Part shown: positions 44,827 through 54,266 of the stretch, piece after piece
Numbering within the stretch: position 1 is the stretch's first letter
How the letters are laid out: each line of letters begins with the position of its first letter
Source of the DNA: Yoonia sp. BS5-3
Lineage (GTDB): Bacteria; Pseudomonadota; Alphaproteobacteria; Rhodobacterales; Rhodobacteraceae
NCBI RefSeq assembly: GCF_038069655.2
Contig: NZ_CP150951.2
Coordinates: 2,692,001 to 2,756,000 of the forward strand
Direction of reading: 5' to 3'
Length of the DNA stretch: 64,000 nt
Translations under genes and position numbers: made by a program
Notes under the pieces: generated by a model
The model's input: the letters and a program-made list of their open reading frames with translations, nothing else
Told to the model about the DNA's origin: nothing
The model's database searches: none

Positions 44827-47800
44827 ATGGCGACGATTGCGCTTTCAGCGGCTGGAGCAGCTCTTGGTGGAAGTATTGGCGGATCAGTACTTGGTCTGTC
44901 GATGGCGACAATTGGCCGTGCGGTTGGCGCGGCTGTTGGCCGGCGGATTGATGAACGCATCATGGGCAGCGGGAGCGAGCCGATTGAAACCGGCCGTGTT
45001 GATCGTTTTCGTCTGACCAGCGCGGCTGAAGGGGCCGATATTCGCGTGCTGTATGGGCGTTTGCGGGTGCCGGGGCAAGTGATCTGGGCCTCACAGTTTA
45101 GCGAAGTCAAGAAAACCTCTGGCGGTGGAAAGGGGGCACCACCGACACCCGAAGTGACGACCTATTCCTACACCGTAAATATTGCTGTTGCCCTTTGTGA
45201 GGGAGAGATTAGTCGGATTGGTCGGATTTGGGCCGATGGTGAAGAAATTTCACCTGTTGATCTGAATCTGCGTGTTTATACCGGGACCGATGACCAGCAG
45301 CCCGATCCGAAAATCGCGGCGGTCGAAGGGTTGGAAAACACACCAGCCTATCGAGGCACTGCCTATGTGGTGCTGGAGGGTTTACCGTTAGGTCAGTTTG
45401 GCAACCGTATTCCGCAATTGACTTTTGAGGTCATGAGACCGGCACCGGGACATTTGGCCGACGATCTTTCTTCCTTGGTTTCCGGTGTCGCCTTGATCCC
45501 CGGTACAGGCGAATATGGGTTGGCGACTTCTCAGGTTTTCATGTCGCCCTCTTACGGCGAGCAGGTCGCGATAAATACAAATTCCCCATCTGGTCAAAGT
45601 GATTTTCTGACATCTTTGGATGCTTTGGAGGGCGAGTTGCCCGGGTGTCAATCGGTCGTTTTGGTTGTTTCGTGGTTCGGCGATGACCTTCGGTGCGAGA
45701 GTTGCGAGATCCGCCCTAAAGTCGAACAAAACGATACCGATGCGGAGAAAATGCCTTGGCAGGTCTCTGGCCTATCCCGCAGCGCTGCATCGCAGGTTCC
45801 TTTGCTGGACGGTCAGCCCGTCTATGGTGGAACACCGACTGATGCCTCGGTTTTCGAAGCGATTGTCGCGATGCGGAACCGTGGCATGGACCCAGTTTTT
45901 TATCCGTTTATCTTAATGGAGCAGTTGTCGGGCAATACACTGCCTGATCCTTACACTGGTCAGGCTGGTCAGGCTGGTCAGCCCACGTTGCCCTGGCGTG
46001 GGCGGATTACGTCTTCGCTTGCCCCCGGTGTTGACGGCTCGCCTGACGGAACGGCAAGCGCTGAGGCCGAGGTTGCGGCATTCATGGGCAACGCTGAAAC
46101 GGGTGATTTTGTCGTGTCCGGTGATCGCGTCACCTACAATGGCGATCCCGATTGGGGATATCGGCGTTTCATTCTGCACTACGCGCATCTTTGCGCGGCC
46201 GCAGGCGGGGTTGGTGCGTTCTGTATCGGCTCTGAAATGCGCGGTTTGACCCAGATCCGGGGGGCGGGGAACAGCTTTCCTGCGGTTGAAGCGCTGCGCG
46301 TTTTAGCTACAGATGTGCGTGCGATCTTGGGGCCCAATTGCAAGATCAGTTATGCCGCTGATTGGACCGAATATCATGGGTATCAACCAGCTGGGACGGC
46401 AGACAAGTTCTTTCATCTGGATGCTTTGTGGGCTGATCCGAATATCGACTTTATTGGTGTTGACAATTACATGCCGCTATCTGATTGGCGTGAAGGCGAA
46501 GATCATGCCGATGCCGATGCGAAATCCATCTACAACCTCGATTATCTGACTGCCAACGTCGCCGGCGGCGAGGGCTATGATTGGTATTACTCCACGCCAG
46601 AGGCCCGCGATTCACAACGTAGGTCGGTCATTACAGATGGCGATGATGAGCCATGGGTCTGGCGTTATAAGGACTTTGAAGGATGGTGGGGCAATCACCA
46701 TCACAACAGAGTCGATGGTGTTCGTCAGGCCACGCCGACCGCGTGGACACCGGGTGCAAAACCAATCTGGTTCACCGAATTTGGTTGTGCTGCGATCGAC
46801 AAGGGCACCAACCAACCTAATAAATTCCTCGATCCTAAGTCATCAGAGTCGCAATTGCCCTATTATTCATCCGGCAATCGGGATGATCTTATTCAGGTTC
46901 AGTACATCCGGGCCGTTCATGCCCATTTTGCGGATAGGGCAAACAATCCGATCTCTGAGGTTTATGGCGGCAGTATGATCGATGTGGAACGGATGCATGT
47001 GTGGGCATGGGACGCGCGGCCTTACCCCTATTTTCCCGGAAACCGCGACTTTTGGTCCGACGGTGACAATTACGCGCGCGGGCACTGGCTGAACGGTCGT
47101 GCTACGAACCGGTCTTTGGCCTCTGTCGTTGCTGAGATTTGCGAACAGTCTGGTGTCACGCAATATGATGTCTCAGAGCTTTATGGGATCGTTCGTGGGT
47201 ATGCGCAGGACGGCGGTGCATCGGGGCGGGCAGCGTTGCAGCCGCTGATGCTTGCCTATGGTTTTGACGCTGTTGAGCGTGGCGGAAAACTTGTCTTTCG
47301 AAACAGATCCGGACGTGTCGACCATCTGGTTGATGATGACACGATCGCAATCGACCCAGAAGCCGACCGTGCGCTGACCTTGATCCGTGGCTCTGCGATT
47401 GAAGTTCCGAGCCGCGTTCAAGCGTCTTACTTGGATGCTGATGCAGATTACGCGGCAATCGCGTCAGAGGCAGTGTACCCGGCAAGTGGCCGTCCTGTGT
47501 CGTCCCAAAGCGAATTGCCGCTCGCCCTGACAAGAGGCGAGGGGCAACATACAACCAATCGTTGGCTTTATGAGACGCGGATTGCCAGAGATAGCGCAAC
47601 ATTTGCGCTGCCACCTTCACAAAATACCGTTGGCGCTGGCGATGTCATTCGCGTGGATACACTGGATCATGACGGGCTTTATCGTATTGATCGGGCAGAT
47701 GAGGCCGGGATGCGGATGGTTGAGGCAACACGTATCGATGCCGAAGCATACAAGCCGCAAGTGACCATCGATGATGATACGGCCCTGGCGCCATTCACAG

Positions 47801-48738
47801 CGCCTGTTCCGGTGGAACTGTTGTTTCTTGATCTGCCTTTGCTGACGGGGGATGAGCTGCCGCATGCACCTCATGTCGCGGCGGCTGCTGCGCCTTGGCC
47901 AGGGGATGTTGCCCTTTATAGCGCTGCGCAGGATAGTGGATATCTTCTCGACGAATTGATCAGCGAGGCCGCGACGATTGGTACACTTATAAGCCCGCTT
48001 GCAAGTGGTCCTGTTGGTATCTGGGATCGACAGGCGGGTGTGCGTGTCAATCTGACGACTGGTACGCTCAGCTCGGCGATGGCAAGCGCGCTTTTGTCAG
48101 GGGCGAATACAATAGCAATTGGTGACGGCACGCCTGATCAATGGGAAATCCTTCAGTTCCAAAGCGCGGCGGTTATCGCGAATGGCAAATACGAGATCCG
48201 AGGGTTGCTGCGCGGGCAGCTTGGCACCCATGGCTTGATGCCTAGCGTATGGCCTGCTGGATCAATCATGGTTTTGTTGGACGGCAGTCAGCAACAACTG
48301 AACCTCGCATCCAGTGCGCGGAGGAGCACCAGACACTTCCGCTATGGTCCGGCCAGCAAGCCAATCACGGACGCCAGCTATCGCTACGCAAGCCATGCGT
48401 TTGCAGGAAATGGTCTGCGGCCATATCCGGTGGTTCATTTGAAGGGCGAAAGCGGCGCAAACGGGCTTGATATCTCATGGATACGATCCAGCCGGATCGA
48501 CGGGGACCTATGGTCTGACCAAGATATCCCGCTGGGAGAGGACAGCGAAAATTATGAAATTCGGATCATCCAAGATGGGATCGACAAACGCGTGGTCAAT
48601 GTAAGCACGACCTTCTGGACCTATGATCAGGCAGATCTCGCAAGCGATGTCGGCAGCGCCCCGTTCCGTCTGGAAGTTGCGCAGTTATCGGCACGTTTCG
48701 GGGCTGGTCCTGCTGCTTCGCTTATCTTGCAGGCTTAG
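44827..48738 (+). CDS. GTA tail tip hub/'megatron' protein with TIM-barrel-like domain (orfg15)
   Basis: At 1303 residues this is the largest GTA protein. It starts with a glycine-rich hydrophobic segment (ALSAAGAALGGSIGGSVLGLS) that may insert into membranes. The middle (about residues 430-740) is the GTA TIM-barrel, glycoside-hydrolase-like domain with YAADWTEYHGY, NYMPLSDWREGEDHAD and PIWFTEFGCAAIDKG. A phage-tail-3 domain (about residues 790-960, with RVQASYLDADADY) and Ig-like C-terminal strands follow. A short GQAGQAGQ tandem lies before the barrel. It probably penetrates the recipient envelope. Confidence 0.94.
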   Translation: MATIALSAAGAALGGSIGGSVLGLSMATIGRAVGAAVGRRIDERIMGSGSEPIETGRVDRFRLTSAAEGADIRVLYGRLRVPGQVIWASQFSEVKKTSGGGKGAPPTPEVTTYSYTVNIAVALCEGEISRIGRIWADGEEISPVDLNLRVYTGTDDQQPDPKIAAVEGLENTPAYRGTAYVVLEGLPLGQFGNRIPQLTFEVMRPAPGHLADDLSSLVSGVALIPGTGEYGLATSQVFMSPSYGEQVAINTNSPSGQSDFLTSLDALEGELPGCQSVVLVVSWFGDDLRCESCEIRPKVEQNDTDAEKMPWQVSGLSRSAASQVPLLDGQPVYGGTPTDASVFEAIVAMRNRGMDPVFYPFILMEQLSGNTLPDPYTGQAGQAGQPTLPWRGRITSSLAPGVDGSPDGTASAEAEVAAFMGNAETGDFVVSGDRVTYNGDPDWGYRRFILHYAHLCAAAGGVGAFCIGSEMRGLTQIRGAGNSFPAVEALRVLATDVRAILGPNCKISYAADWTEYHGYQPAGTADKFFHLDALWADPNIDFIGVDNYMPLSDWREGEDHADADAKSIYNLDYLTANVAGGEGYDWYYSTPEARDSQRRSVITDGDDEPWVWRYKDFEGWWGNHHHNRVDGVRQATPTAWTPGAKPIWFTEFGCAAIDKGTNQPNKFLDPKSSESQLPYYSSGNRDDLIQVQYIRAVHAHFADRANNPISEVYGGSMIDVERMHVWAWDARPYPYFPGNRDFWSDGDNYARGHWLNGRATNRSLASVVAEICEQSGVTQYDVSELYGIVRGYAQDGGASGRAALQPLMLAYGFDAVERGGKLVFRNRSGRVDHLVDDDTIAIDPEADRALTLIRGSAIEVPSRVQASYLDADADYAAIASEAVYPASGRPVSSQSELPLALTRGEGQHTTNRWLYETRIARDSATFALPPSQNTVGAGDVIRVDTLDHDGLYRIDRADEAGMRMVEATRIDAEAYKPQVTIDDDTALAPFTAPVPVELLFLDLPLLTGDELPHAPHVAAAAAPWPGDVALYSAAQDSGYLLDELISEAATIGTLISPLASGPVGIWDRQAGVRVNLTTGTLSSAMASALLSGANTIAIGDGTPDQWEILQFQSAAVIANGKYEIRGLLRGQLGTHGLMPSVWPAGSIMVLLDGSQQQLNLASSARRSTRHFRYGPASKPITDASYRYASHAFAGNGLRPYPVVHLKGESGANGLDISWIRSSRIDGDLWSDQDIPLGEDSENYEIRIIQDGIDKRVVNVSTTFWTYDQADLASDVGSAPFRLEVAQLSARFGAGPAASLILQA

Positions 48739-48742
48739 GGCC

Positions 48743-49018
48743 GTGCGAGCTGTCCAATTAGCCGATATCGAAGCGGCAGCGCGGGCGCTTTTGGTTGTGC
48801 CGGCACATGAACGCGCGGCGCTTGCTACCAAGATATGCCAGCGGGCGCAGGCGGCGGATAAGTATCGGCGACGGTTGGGAAGGGTACATCCAGATTTCGG
48901 GACCGGTTCAATTCTATCAGCGGCAGCACGTTTTCGGCAGGCCCCGCGCCCAGATCGTATATGCTCAGATTACCTGGGTTGTTTTGCGCAGGTTTGTACG
49001 CATCTGAGCGCCTCTTAG
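48743..49018 (+). CDS. Small DUF7742-type protein downstream of the GTA
   Basis: A GTG start four bases after the orfg15 stop gives a 91-residue product: VRAVQLADIEAAARALLVVP, AHERAALATKICQRAQAADKY, then RRRLGRVHPDFGTGSILSAA. A short family with this pattern sits after orfg15 in many roseobacter GTA loci, and I match it to DUF7742 from memory. Its function is unknown. The tight spacing suggests co-transcription with the GTA genes. Confidence 0.7.
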   Translation: MRAVQLADIEAAARALLVVPAHERAALATKICQRAQAADKYRRRLGRVHPDFGTGSILSAAARFRQAPRPDRICSDYLGCFAQVCTHLSAS

Positions 49019-49116
49019 GATGATCAAACTTTGTGAAGTTGCAGTTCACCGAAAATTTCTTGGAAAAATGAACCGAAGTAGCCTACATCAAAGGTCTCAG
49101 ACTAGGGAGCCTTGCT

Positions 49117-49923
49117 ATGGCACAATTACAAAAGACGCTTGCCGAAGTTGATCCGGTTTGGAGTCGTATTTGCCAAGAGGCTGAGATGGCTATCCAAGAA
49201 GAGCCGCTGATGGGTGGATTGATCCACTCAGGTGTGCTGCACCATGGCTCTTTCGAGGGGGCGCTTGCCTACCGGCTTTCGATGAAACTGGCTTCGTCAG
49301 AGATGTCCGAACAGATTTTACGCGAAATTGCTGATGCGGCCTATGCAGCGGAACCAAACCTGACAAGTGCCGCCCGCGCGGACATGGTGGCGATCTTTGA
49401 CCGTGATCCGGCTTGCCATCGGTTGATCCAACCATTGTTGTTTTTCAAAGGGTTCCAAGCGATCCAATCCTATCGCTTGGGCAATTGGCTCTGGCGCAGT
49501 GGAAAACGGGATTTGGCATATTTTGTGCAAATGCGGGTTAGTGAGATGTTCGGCGTTGATATTCACCCGGCTGCGCAGATCGGGCAGGGTATTATGATTG
49601 ATCACGCGCACTCAATCGTTGTGGGGGAAACAGCCGTGGTTGGGGACAACGTCTCAATGCTACATTCGGTCACACTTGGGGGCACCGGCAAAGAGGACGA
49701 TGATCGGCATCCGAAGATCGGAAACGGGGTTTTGATCGGGGCGGGGGCGAAGGTGCTTGGTAATATTCGCGTCGGACATTGTAGCCGGATCGCGGCGGGG
49801 TCGGTCGTGCTGGAAGAAGTGCCCCCCATGAAGACCGTCGCTGGGGTCCCCGCAAAAATCGTTGGTGAAGCAGGGTGCTCGCAGCCATCGCTGACGATGG
49901 ATCAGTTGCTAAATGGCTCTTAA
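49117..49923 (+). CDS. cysE: Serine O-acetyltransferase
   Basis: CysE makes O-acetylserine, the first step of cysteine synthesis. The 268-residue product has an N-terminal helical hexamerisation domain (VWSRICQEAEMAIQEEPLMGG) and a left-handed beta-helix with hexapeptide repeats: DIHPAAQIGQGIMIDHAHSI, VTLGGTGKEDDDRHPKIGNG and GSVVLEEVPP. The C-terminal GEAGCSQPSLTMDQL tail, in other bacteria the site of OAS sulfhydrylase docking, lacks a terminal Ile. It has its own 98-bp upstream region. Confidence 0.96.
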   Translation: MAQLQKTLAEVDPVWSRICQEAEMAIQEEPLMGGLIHSGVLHHGSFEGALAYRLSMKLASSEMSEQILREIADAAYAAEPNLTSAARADMVAIFDRDPACHRLIQPLLFFKGFQAIQSYRLGNWLWRSGKRDLAYFVQMRVSEMFGVDIHPAAQIGQGIMIDHAHSIVVGETAVVGDNVSMLHSVTLGGTGKEDDDRHPKIGNGVLIGAGAKVLGNIRVGHCSRIAAGSVVLEEVPPMKTVAGVPAKIVGEAGCSQPSLTMDQLLNGS

Positions 49924-49953
49924 GGCCACCTAAGGCAAGACAAACGAAGTAAG

Positions 49954-49988
49954 AAAAGAGCTGCGTTCTTTGAGGACGCAGCTCTTTT
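49954..49988. terminator. Bidirectional terminator between cysE and pdhC
   Basis: A perfect 13-bp stem (AAAAGAGCTGCGT / ACGCAGCTCTTTT) with a 9-base loop has A/T-rich outer ends on both strands, so it can act in both directions. Confidence 0.92.
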
Positions 49989-49994
49989 CGAATT

Positions 49995-51286
49995 TTATGC
50001 CAGCATGGTCATCGGGCTTTCAAGATTCGCCTTGATTGCCTGCAGCAGGTTCGCGCCCAAAGCGCCGTCGATGACCCGGTGGTCGACCGATAGGGTAACA
50101 GACATCACGGTGCCCACGGTCAATTCACCATCTTCGCCCACGATTGGCTTTTTGGTACCTGCACCCACAGCCAGAATTGCCGCATGGGGTGGGTTGATGA
50201 TGGCGTCGAAGTTATCGATGCCGAACATCCCAAGATTAGAGATCGCAAAGCTGCCACCCTGATATTCATGTGGCGCAAGTTTGCGGTCACGGGCGCGGCT
50301 GGCGAGGTCTTTCATCTCGGTCGATAGGGACGACAGCGACTTCATATCCGCATCCTGCAAGACAGGGGTGAAGAGCCCACCTTCGATAGCCACTGCGACC
50401 GCCACATCCGAGCGTTCGAACTGCAGGGTCCGGTCACCGGCCCAGACAGCGTTGGCCTCTGGCACCTCTTGCAGGGCCAAGGCGCAGGCCTTGATGATGA
50501 AGTCATTGACCGACAGTTTCACGCCGCGCGGCTCGAGCTGCTTGTTGAGCTGGCTACGGAACTTCAGCAGGGCGTCAAGCTGAATATCGCGGCGCAGATA
50601 GAAATGCGGCACCGATTGTTTGGCTTCCGTCAGGCGAGCTGCGATGGTCTTGCGCATCCCGTCGAGCGGCTTTTCTACAAAGGCACGGCTTTCGTAGGTC
50701 TTGAGCACCACATCGGTGTCCGGACCTGCGGCCAATGCGGTCGGAGCGGCTGCTTTGGCTGTTGGGGCCGCCGCCTTCGGCGTCGCCGTCGCATTTTCGA
50801 CGTCGGCCTTGATGATCCGGCCATGTGGTCCTGAGCCTGTGATCTGCGACAGATCAAGGCCCTTTTCGGCGGCAATCCGGCGGGCCAGGGGCGTGGCGAA
50901 GACGCGGTTGCCGTCTTTGACAGGGGCGGCTGGCGCAGGGGGGCGGCCTTCTCGGAGCTCCCGGTGGGAGCCGCCTCGGCGGCCGCGGCAGGCTGCGCTG
51001 CCGGCGCAGGAGCGGATGTATCGCCGATATCATCCGCGCTTTCGCCATCTTCCAGCAGGATCGCGATTACATCGTTGACCTTGACCCCTTCGGAGCCTTC
51101 AGGCACCAAAATTTTGCCAATGGTGCCTTCATCCACGGCTTCGAATTCCATCGTCGCCTTGTCGGTTTCAATCTCGGCCATCACATCGCCGGAATTGACG
51201 GTATCGCCTTCCTTGACCAGCCATTTGGCCAGCGTTCCTTCCTCCATCGTGGGGGACAGGGCGGGCATCAGAATTTCTGTAGGCAT
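49995..51286 (-). pseudogene. pdhC: Pyruvate dehydrogenase E2 (dihydrolipoamide acetyltransferase), with a one-base frameshift
   Basis: E2 transfers acetyl groups to CoA in the pyruvate dehydrogenase core. The N-terminal lipoyl domain (lipoyl Lys in [17 protein letters not shown]) and linker are in one frame. The E3-binding domain ([20 protein letters not shown]) and catalytic domain, ending with DHRVIDGALGANLLQAI, are in another. The break is at a run of six C (plus-strand G run 50938-50943); one more base restores a continuous protein of about 431 residues. E2 is normally needed, so a sequencing error is likelier than true loss. The flanking genes pdhB and pdhA are intact. Confidence 0.85.
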
Positions 51287-51298
51287 TGCGCTGTCTCC

Positions 51299-52669
51299 TT
51301 AACGGTATGTGACTTGTTTCACTGCGGCGATCACCTCATCGGTGGTGACCAGCGCAAGTTTTTCAAGGTTGGCGGCATATGGCATCGGAACGTCCTTGCC
51401 CGTACAGGTGATCACTGGGGCATCAAGATAGTCAAACGCCTGCTGCATGATCTCGGAGGCCAGCCAGGACCCGACAGAGCCTTGCGGCCAGCCTTCTTCG
51501 ACGGTGACGCAGCGGTTGGTTTTCTGAACCGAGGCCAGAACCGTGGGCAAATCAATCGGGCGCAGGGTGCGCAGGTTGATCACTTCGGCGCTGATGCCGT
51601 CCTCGGCCAGTTTTTCAGCCGCCTCAAGGGCGTATTGCATACCGATACCAAAGCTGACGATGGTCACGTCGTCACCGGCGCGCTCGATCTTGGCCTTGCC
51701 AAAGGGAATGGTGAAATCATCCATCACCGGCACATCAAAGCTACGGCCATAAAGGATTTCGTTTTCAAGGAAGATCACCGGGTTCGGATCGCGGATGGCG
51801 CTTTTTAGCAGGCCCTTGGCGTCAGCCGCCGAATAGGGCATCACAACCTTGAGGCCGGGGATCTGCATGTACCAGGCGGCGTAGTCCTGGCTGTGTTGTG
51901 CACCGACGCGGGCAGCAGCCCCGTTCGGGCCGCGAAAGACCATGGGCGCGCCCATCTGACCACCTGACATATAAAGCGTCTTGGCAGCAGAGTTAATAAT
52001 TTGATCAATGGCTTGCATGGCGAAGTTAAACGTCATGAATTCGACGATCGGCTTCAAGCCACCAAAGGCCGCGCCCGTGGCGATCCCGGCAAATCCGTGC
52101 TCGGTGATGGGGGTGTCGATCACACGCTTGGCGCCAAATTCGTCCAGCAGACCCTGGCTGATCTTATAAGCACCCTGATACTCAGCGACCTCCTCACCCA
52201 TAAGGAAGACCTCTTCGTCCCGGCGCATTTCTTCGGCCATAGCATCGCGCAAGGCTTCGCGGACGGTGGTTGACTTCACCTCAACATCTGCGGCCCAATC
52301 GGGTGAGGTGTCTGCAACAGCGGCAGGGGCGGCCGCTTCTGCGGGTTTCGGCTGAGGCCCCGGCGCAGGGGCCGGGGCTGCGTCGCTCGCGCTGCCGCTG
52401 TCCCCGACTTGATCGGGGACCTCTTCGCCGTCTTCCACCAGGATCGCGATCACATCGTTCACTTTGACGCCTTCGGTGCCTTCCGCGATCAGGATTTTGC
52501 CAACGATGCCTTCATCGACGGCTTCAAATTCCATCGTGGCTTTGTCGGTCTCGATTTCGGCCATGATATCGCCGGATGAAACGGTATCGCCTTCTTTGAC
52601 CAGCCATTTGGCCAGCGTGCCTTCTTCCATAGTGGGCGAGAGGGCGGGCATAAGGATTTCAGTTGCCAT
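51299..52669 (-). CDS. pdhB: Pyruvate dehydrogenase E1 beta with N-terminal lipoyl domain
   Basis: The 456-residue product has an N-terminal lipoyl domain (residues 1-80, [17 protein letters not shown]), an Ala/Pro-rich linker and the transketolase-type E1 beta region from about residue 135 ([34 protein letters not shown] and [16 protein letters not shown]). A lipoyl domain on E1 beta is typical of alphaproteobacteria. The linker contains an in-frame palindromic repeat. It lies 3 bases after pdhA and 12 before pdhC. Confidence 0.97.
   Translation of the reverse strand: MATEILMPALSPTMEEGTLAKWLVKEGDTVSSGDIMAEIETDKATMEFEAVDEGIVGKILIAEGTEGVKVNDVIAILVEDGEEVPDQVGDSGSASDAAPAPAPGPQPKPAEAAAPAAVADTSPDWAADVEVKSTTVREALRDAMAEEMRRDEEVFLMGEEVAEYQGAYKISQGLLDEFGAKRVIDTPITEHGFAGIATGAAFGGLKPIVEFMTFNFAMQAIDQIINSAAKTLYMSGGQMGAPMVFRGPNGAAARVGAQHSQDYAAWYMQIPGLKVVMPYSAADAKGLLKSAIRDPNPVIFLENEILYGRSFDVPVMDDFTIPFGKAKIERAGDDVTIVSFGIGMQYALEAAEKLAEDGISAEVINLRTLRPIDLPTVLASVQKTNRCVTVEEGWPQGSVGSWLASEIMQQAFDYLDAPVITCTGKDVPMPYAANLEKLALVTTDEVIAAVKQVTYR
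52400..52420. repeat. Palindromic repeat in the pdhB linker
   Basis: GTCCCCGA-CTTGA-TCGGGGAC is a palindrome with 8-base arms around a 5-base centre, read in frame as VPDQVGD. It equals the nnr repeat unit except for a C-for-G change in one arm and the compensating G-for-C change in the other. Confidence 0.75.
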
Positions 52670-52672
52670 GGC

Positions 52673-53674
52673 TTACGCCTCCACTTCTGCGTAAATGTCT
52701 GTCCAAAGCTCATCCAAGGCAGGCTCTGGGCTTTCTTTGGAAAACTCTGCCGCGTCATTGACGATGGCTTTGATCTCTTTGTCGATGGCTTTCAGATCGT
52801 CTTCTGAAGCGTGCTTGCCGGTCAACAGAATGTCGCGGACCTGCTCAATCGGATCACGCTCATCGCGCATTTTCTGCACTTCGTCACGGGTCCGGTATTT
52901 GGCAGGGTCGGACATCGAATGGCCGCGGTAGCGATATGTCTTGACCTCAAGGATGTATGGGCCCTTGCCAGCACGGCAATGGGCAACGGCGCGTTCACCG
53001 GCCTCTTTCACGGCAAGGACAGACATCCCGTCAACCTCTTCACCGGCGATGCCATAGGCGGCACCACGCTCCCACAGGGATGGTGATTTTGTCGAACGTA
53101 CAACTGATGTACCCATGGCGTAGCCGTTGTTTTCAATGACAAAAACAACGGGCAGATCCCAAAGCTGGGCCATGTTATAGGTTTCATAGACCTGACCCTG
53201 GTTCGCGGCACCATCGCCAAAATAAGCAAAGGTGACGCGGTCATTGCCTCTGTATTTATCGGCAAAGGCAAGGCCCGCGCCGATAGGAACCTGAGCACCA
53301 ACGATCCCGTGACCGCCGTAGAAGTGCTTTTCCTTGGAAAACATATGCATCGAGCCGCCCTTGCCCTTGGAAAAGCCGCCCTCGCGGCCGGTCAGCTCGG
53401 CCATGATGCCTTTGGGGTCCATGCCACAGGCCAGCATATGACCGTGATCACGATATGAGGTGACGCGCTTGTCACCCTCATCTGCTGCGGCCTCAAGGCC
53501 TACAACAACAGCTTCCTGGCCGATGTAGAGGTGGCAGAACCCACCAATCAGGCCCATGCCATAAAGCTGGCCAGCCTTTTCTTCAAAGCGCCGGATCAGC
53601 AGCATTTCACGGTAATGTCCCAGCAGCTCCTCGGCTGAGACGTTGGGTTTCGCGGCGGCCTTTTTGGGCGGCAT
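52673..53674 (-). CDS. pdhA: Pyruvate dehydrogenase E1 alpha subunit
   Basis: E1 alpha with E1 beta decarboxylates pyruvate using thiamine diphosphate. The 333-residue product starts MPPKKAAAKPNVSAEEL after GGAGGA. It has YIGQEAVVVGLEAAA, the ThDP motif GDGAANQGQVYETYNMA with VIENNGYAMGT, and the regulatory-loop region YRYRGHSMSDPAKYRTRDE. A GTG two codons upstream is less well placed. It is first in the pdhA-pdhB-pdhC operon. A 20-bp dyad lies 25 bases before the ATG. Confidence 0.97.
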   Translation of the reverse strand: MPPKKAAAKPNVSAEELLGHYREMLLIRRFEEKAGQLYGMGLIGGFCHLYIGQEAVVVGLEAAADEGDKRVTSYRDHGHMLACGMDPKGIMAELTGREGGFSKGKGGSMHMFSKEKHFYGGHGIVGAQVPIGAGLAFADKYRGNDRVTFAYFGDGAANQGQVYETYNMAQLWDLPVVFVIENNGYAMGTSVVRSTKSPSLWERGAAYGIAGEEVDGMSVLAVKEAGERAVAHCRAGKGPYILEVKTYRYRGHSMSDPAKYRTRDEVQKMRDERDPIEQVRDILLTGKHASEDDLKAIDKEIKAIVNDAAEFSKESPEPALDELWTDIYAEVEA

Positions 53675-53699
53675 GTGCACTCCTCCAGCGTTTTCGCAT

Positions 53700-53719
53700 A
53701 TAGTTTAGCGTTAAACTAT
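53700..53719 (-). promoter_or_regulatory. 20-bp dyad upstream of pdhA, candidate operator
   Basis: ATAGTTTA-GCGT-TAAACTAT is a perfect 8-bp inverted repeat around 4 bases, ending 25 bases before the pdhA ATG. Size and symmetry suit a dimeric repressor site that would block the promoter. I cannot name the factor. Confidence 0.55.
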
Positions 53720-53797
53720 CTCATAAACCATGCGTGCAATAATTGCGAGAGCCAAAGTGACGCCCGGTCAGAAGCTGTCGGAATAGCGGGTTTGCGT

Positions 53798-54097
53798 TCA
53801 GCGGATGACGATTTCGTCGGCCCGGATCATGCCCAGCACATCGCGGGCTTGCTGATCCAGCAGATCGAGGTCCAGGAAATTGTCTGATAGACGTGTCGTC
53901 AGGTTTTCCATGCGATCCACTTCGGCCTGCAATGCGGCAAGCTCGGTTTGCAGCGCGTCAGCTTCGGCCTGCATTTCAATGCGTTTGAACAGGCCATAGT
54001 CACCTTGAACGGCCGCAAATGTGAAATACAGCCCAAGCATCAACATGCTGAGGAAATAGAACAAAGATCCCAACGGGGGGCGGCTGCGTCGTAACAT
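53798..54097 (-). CDS. ftsB: Septum formation initiator / FtsB-like protein
   Basis: This 99-residue bitopic membrane protein of the division complex has a basic N-terminus (MLRRSRPP), one span (LFYFLSMLMLGLYFTFAAVQG) and a coiled coil (EMQAEADALQTELAALQAEV). The C-terminal LDLLDQQARDVLGMIRADEIVI matches the DivIC/FtsB end motif. The family is known for linking FtsL and FtsQ. It precedes nothing on its strand for about 2.5 kb upstream except aldolase and pgk, a neighbourhood common in roseobacters. Confidence 0.9.
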   Translation of the reverse strand: MLRRSRPPLGSLFYFLSMLMLGLYFTFAAVQGDYGLFKRIEMQAEADALQTELAALQAEVDRMENLTTRLSDNFLDLDLLDQQARDVLGMIRADEIVIR

Positions 54098-54266
54098 ATG
54101 CGTTCCTCTTGCGCCGCCTCTGTCGAGCGGCTTGGAGATAGAATCGCATAGGTGGCGCTTAAAGGGAATCCCCTAATTTCGTTTGTATGAATGCGTTCGT
54201 TGACCGGGCCGTCGAATTGTTATTTGGTATTGGACGACAGAGCCGTTTCGGAGAGTTGGTCAAACG

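Larger units (their letters stand above)
34877..49018 (+). mobile_element. RcGTA-type gene transfer agent structural cluster
   Basis: Fifteen head and tail genes in the order of the Rhodobacter capsulatus GTA run without interruption: orfg1, g2, g3, g3.5, g4-g10, g10.1 and g11-g15, followed by a DUF7742-type gene. GTAs package random host DNA in small tailed particles. There is no integrase, repressor, replication gene or att-like repeat, and the codon character matches the host genes, so it is a resident GTA and not a prophage. In R. capsulatus, head spikes, tail fibre, lysis and maturation genes lie elsewhere; none are in this window. Confidence 0.95.

Noticed and set aside
34877-49018. GTA region as an ordinary prophage
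   Set aside because: There is no integrase, excisionase, repressor, replication gene or flanking direct repeat, and gene order matches the RcGTA exactly.
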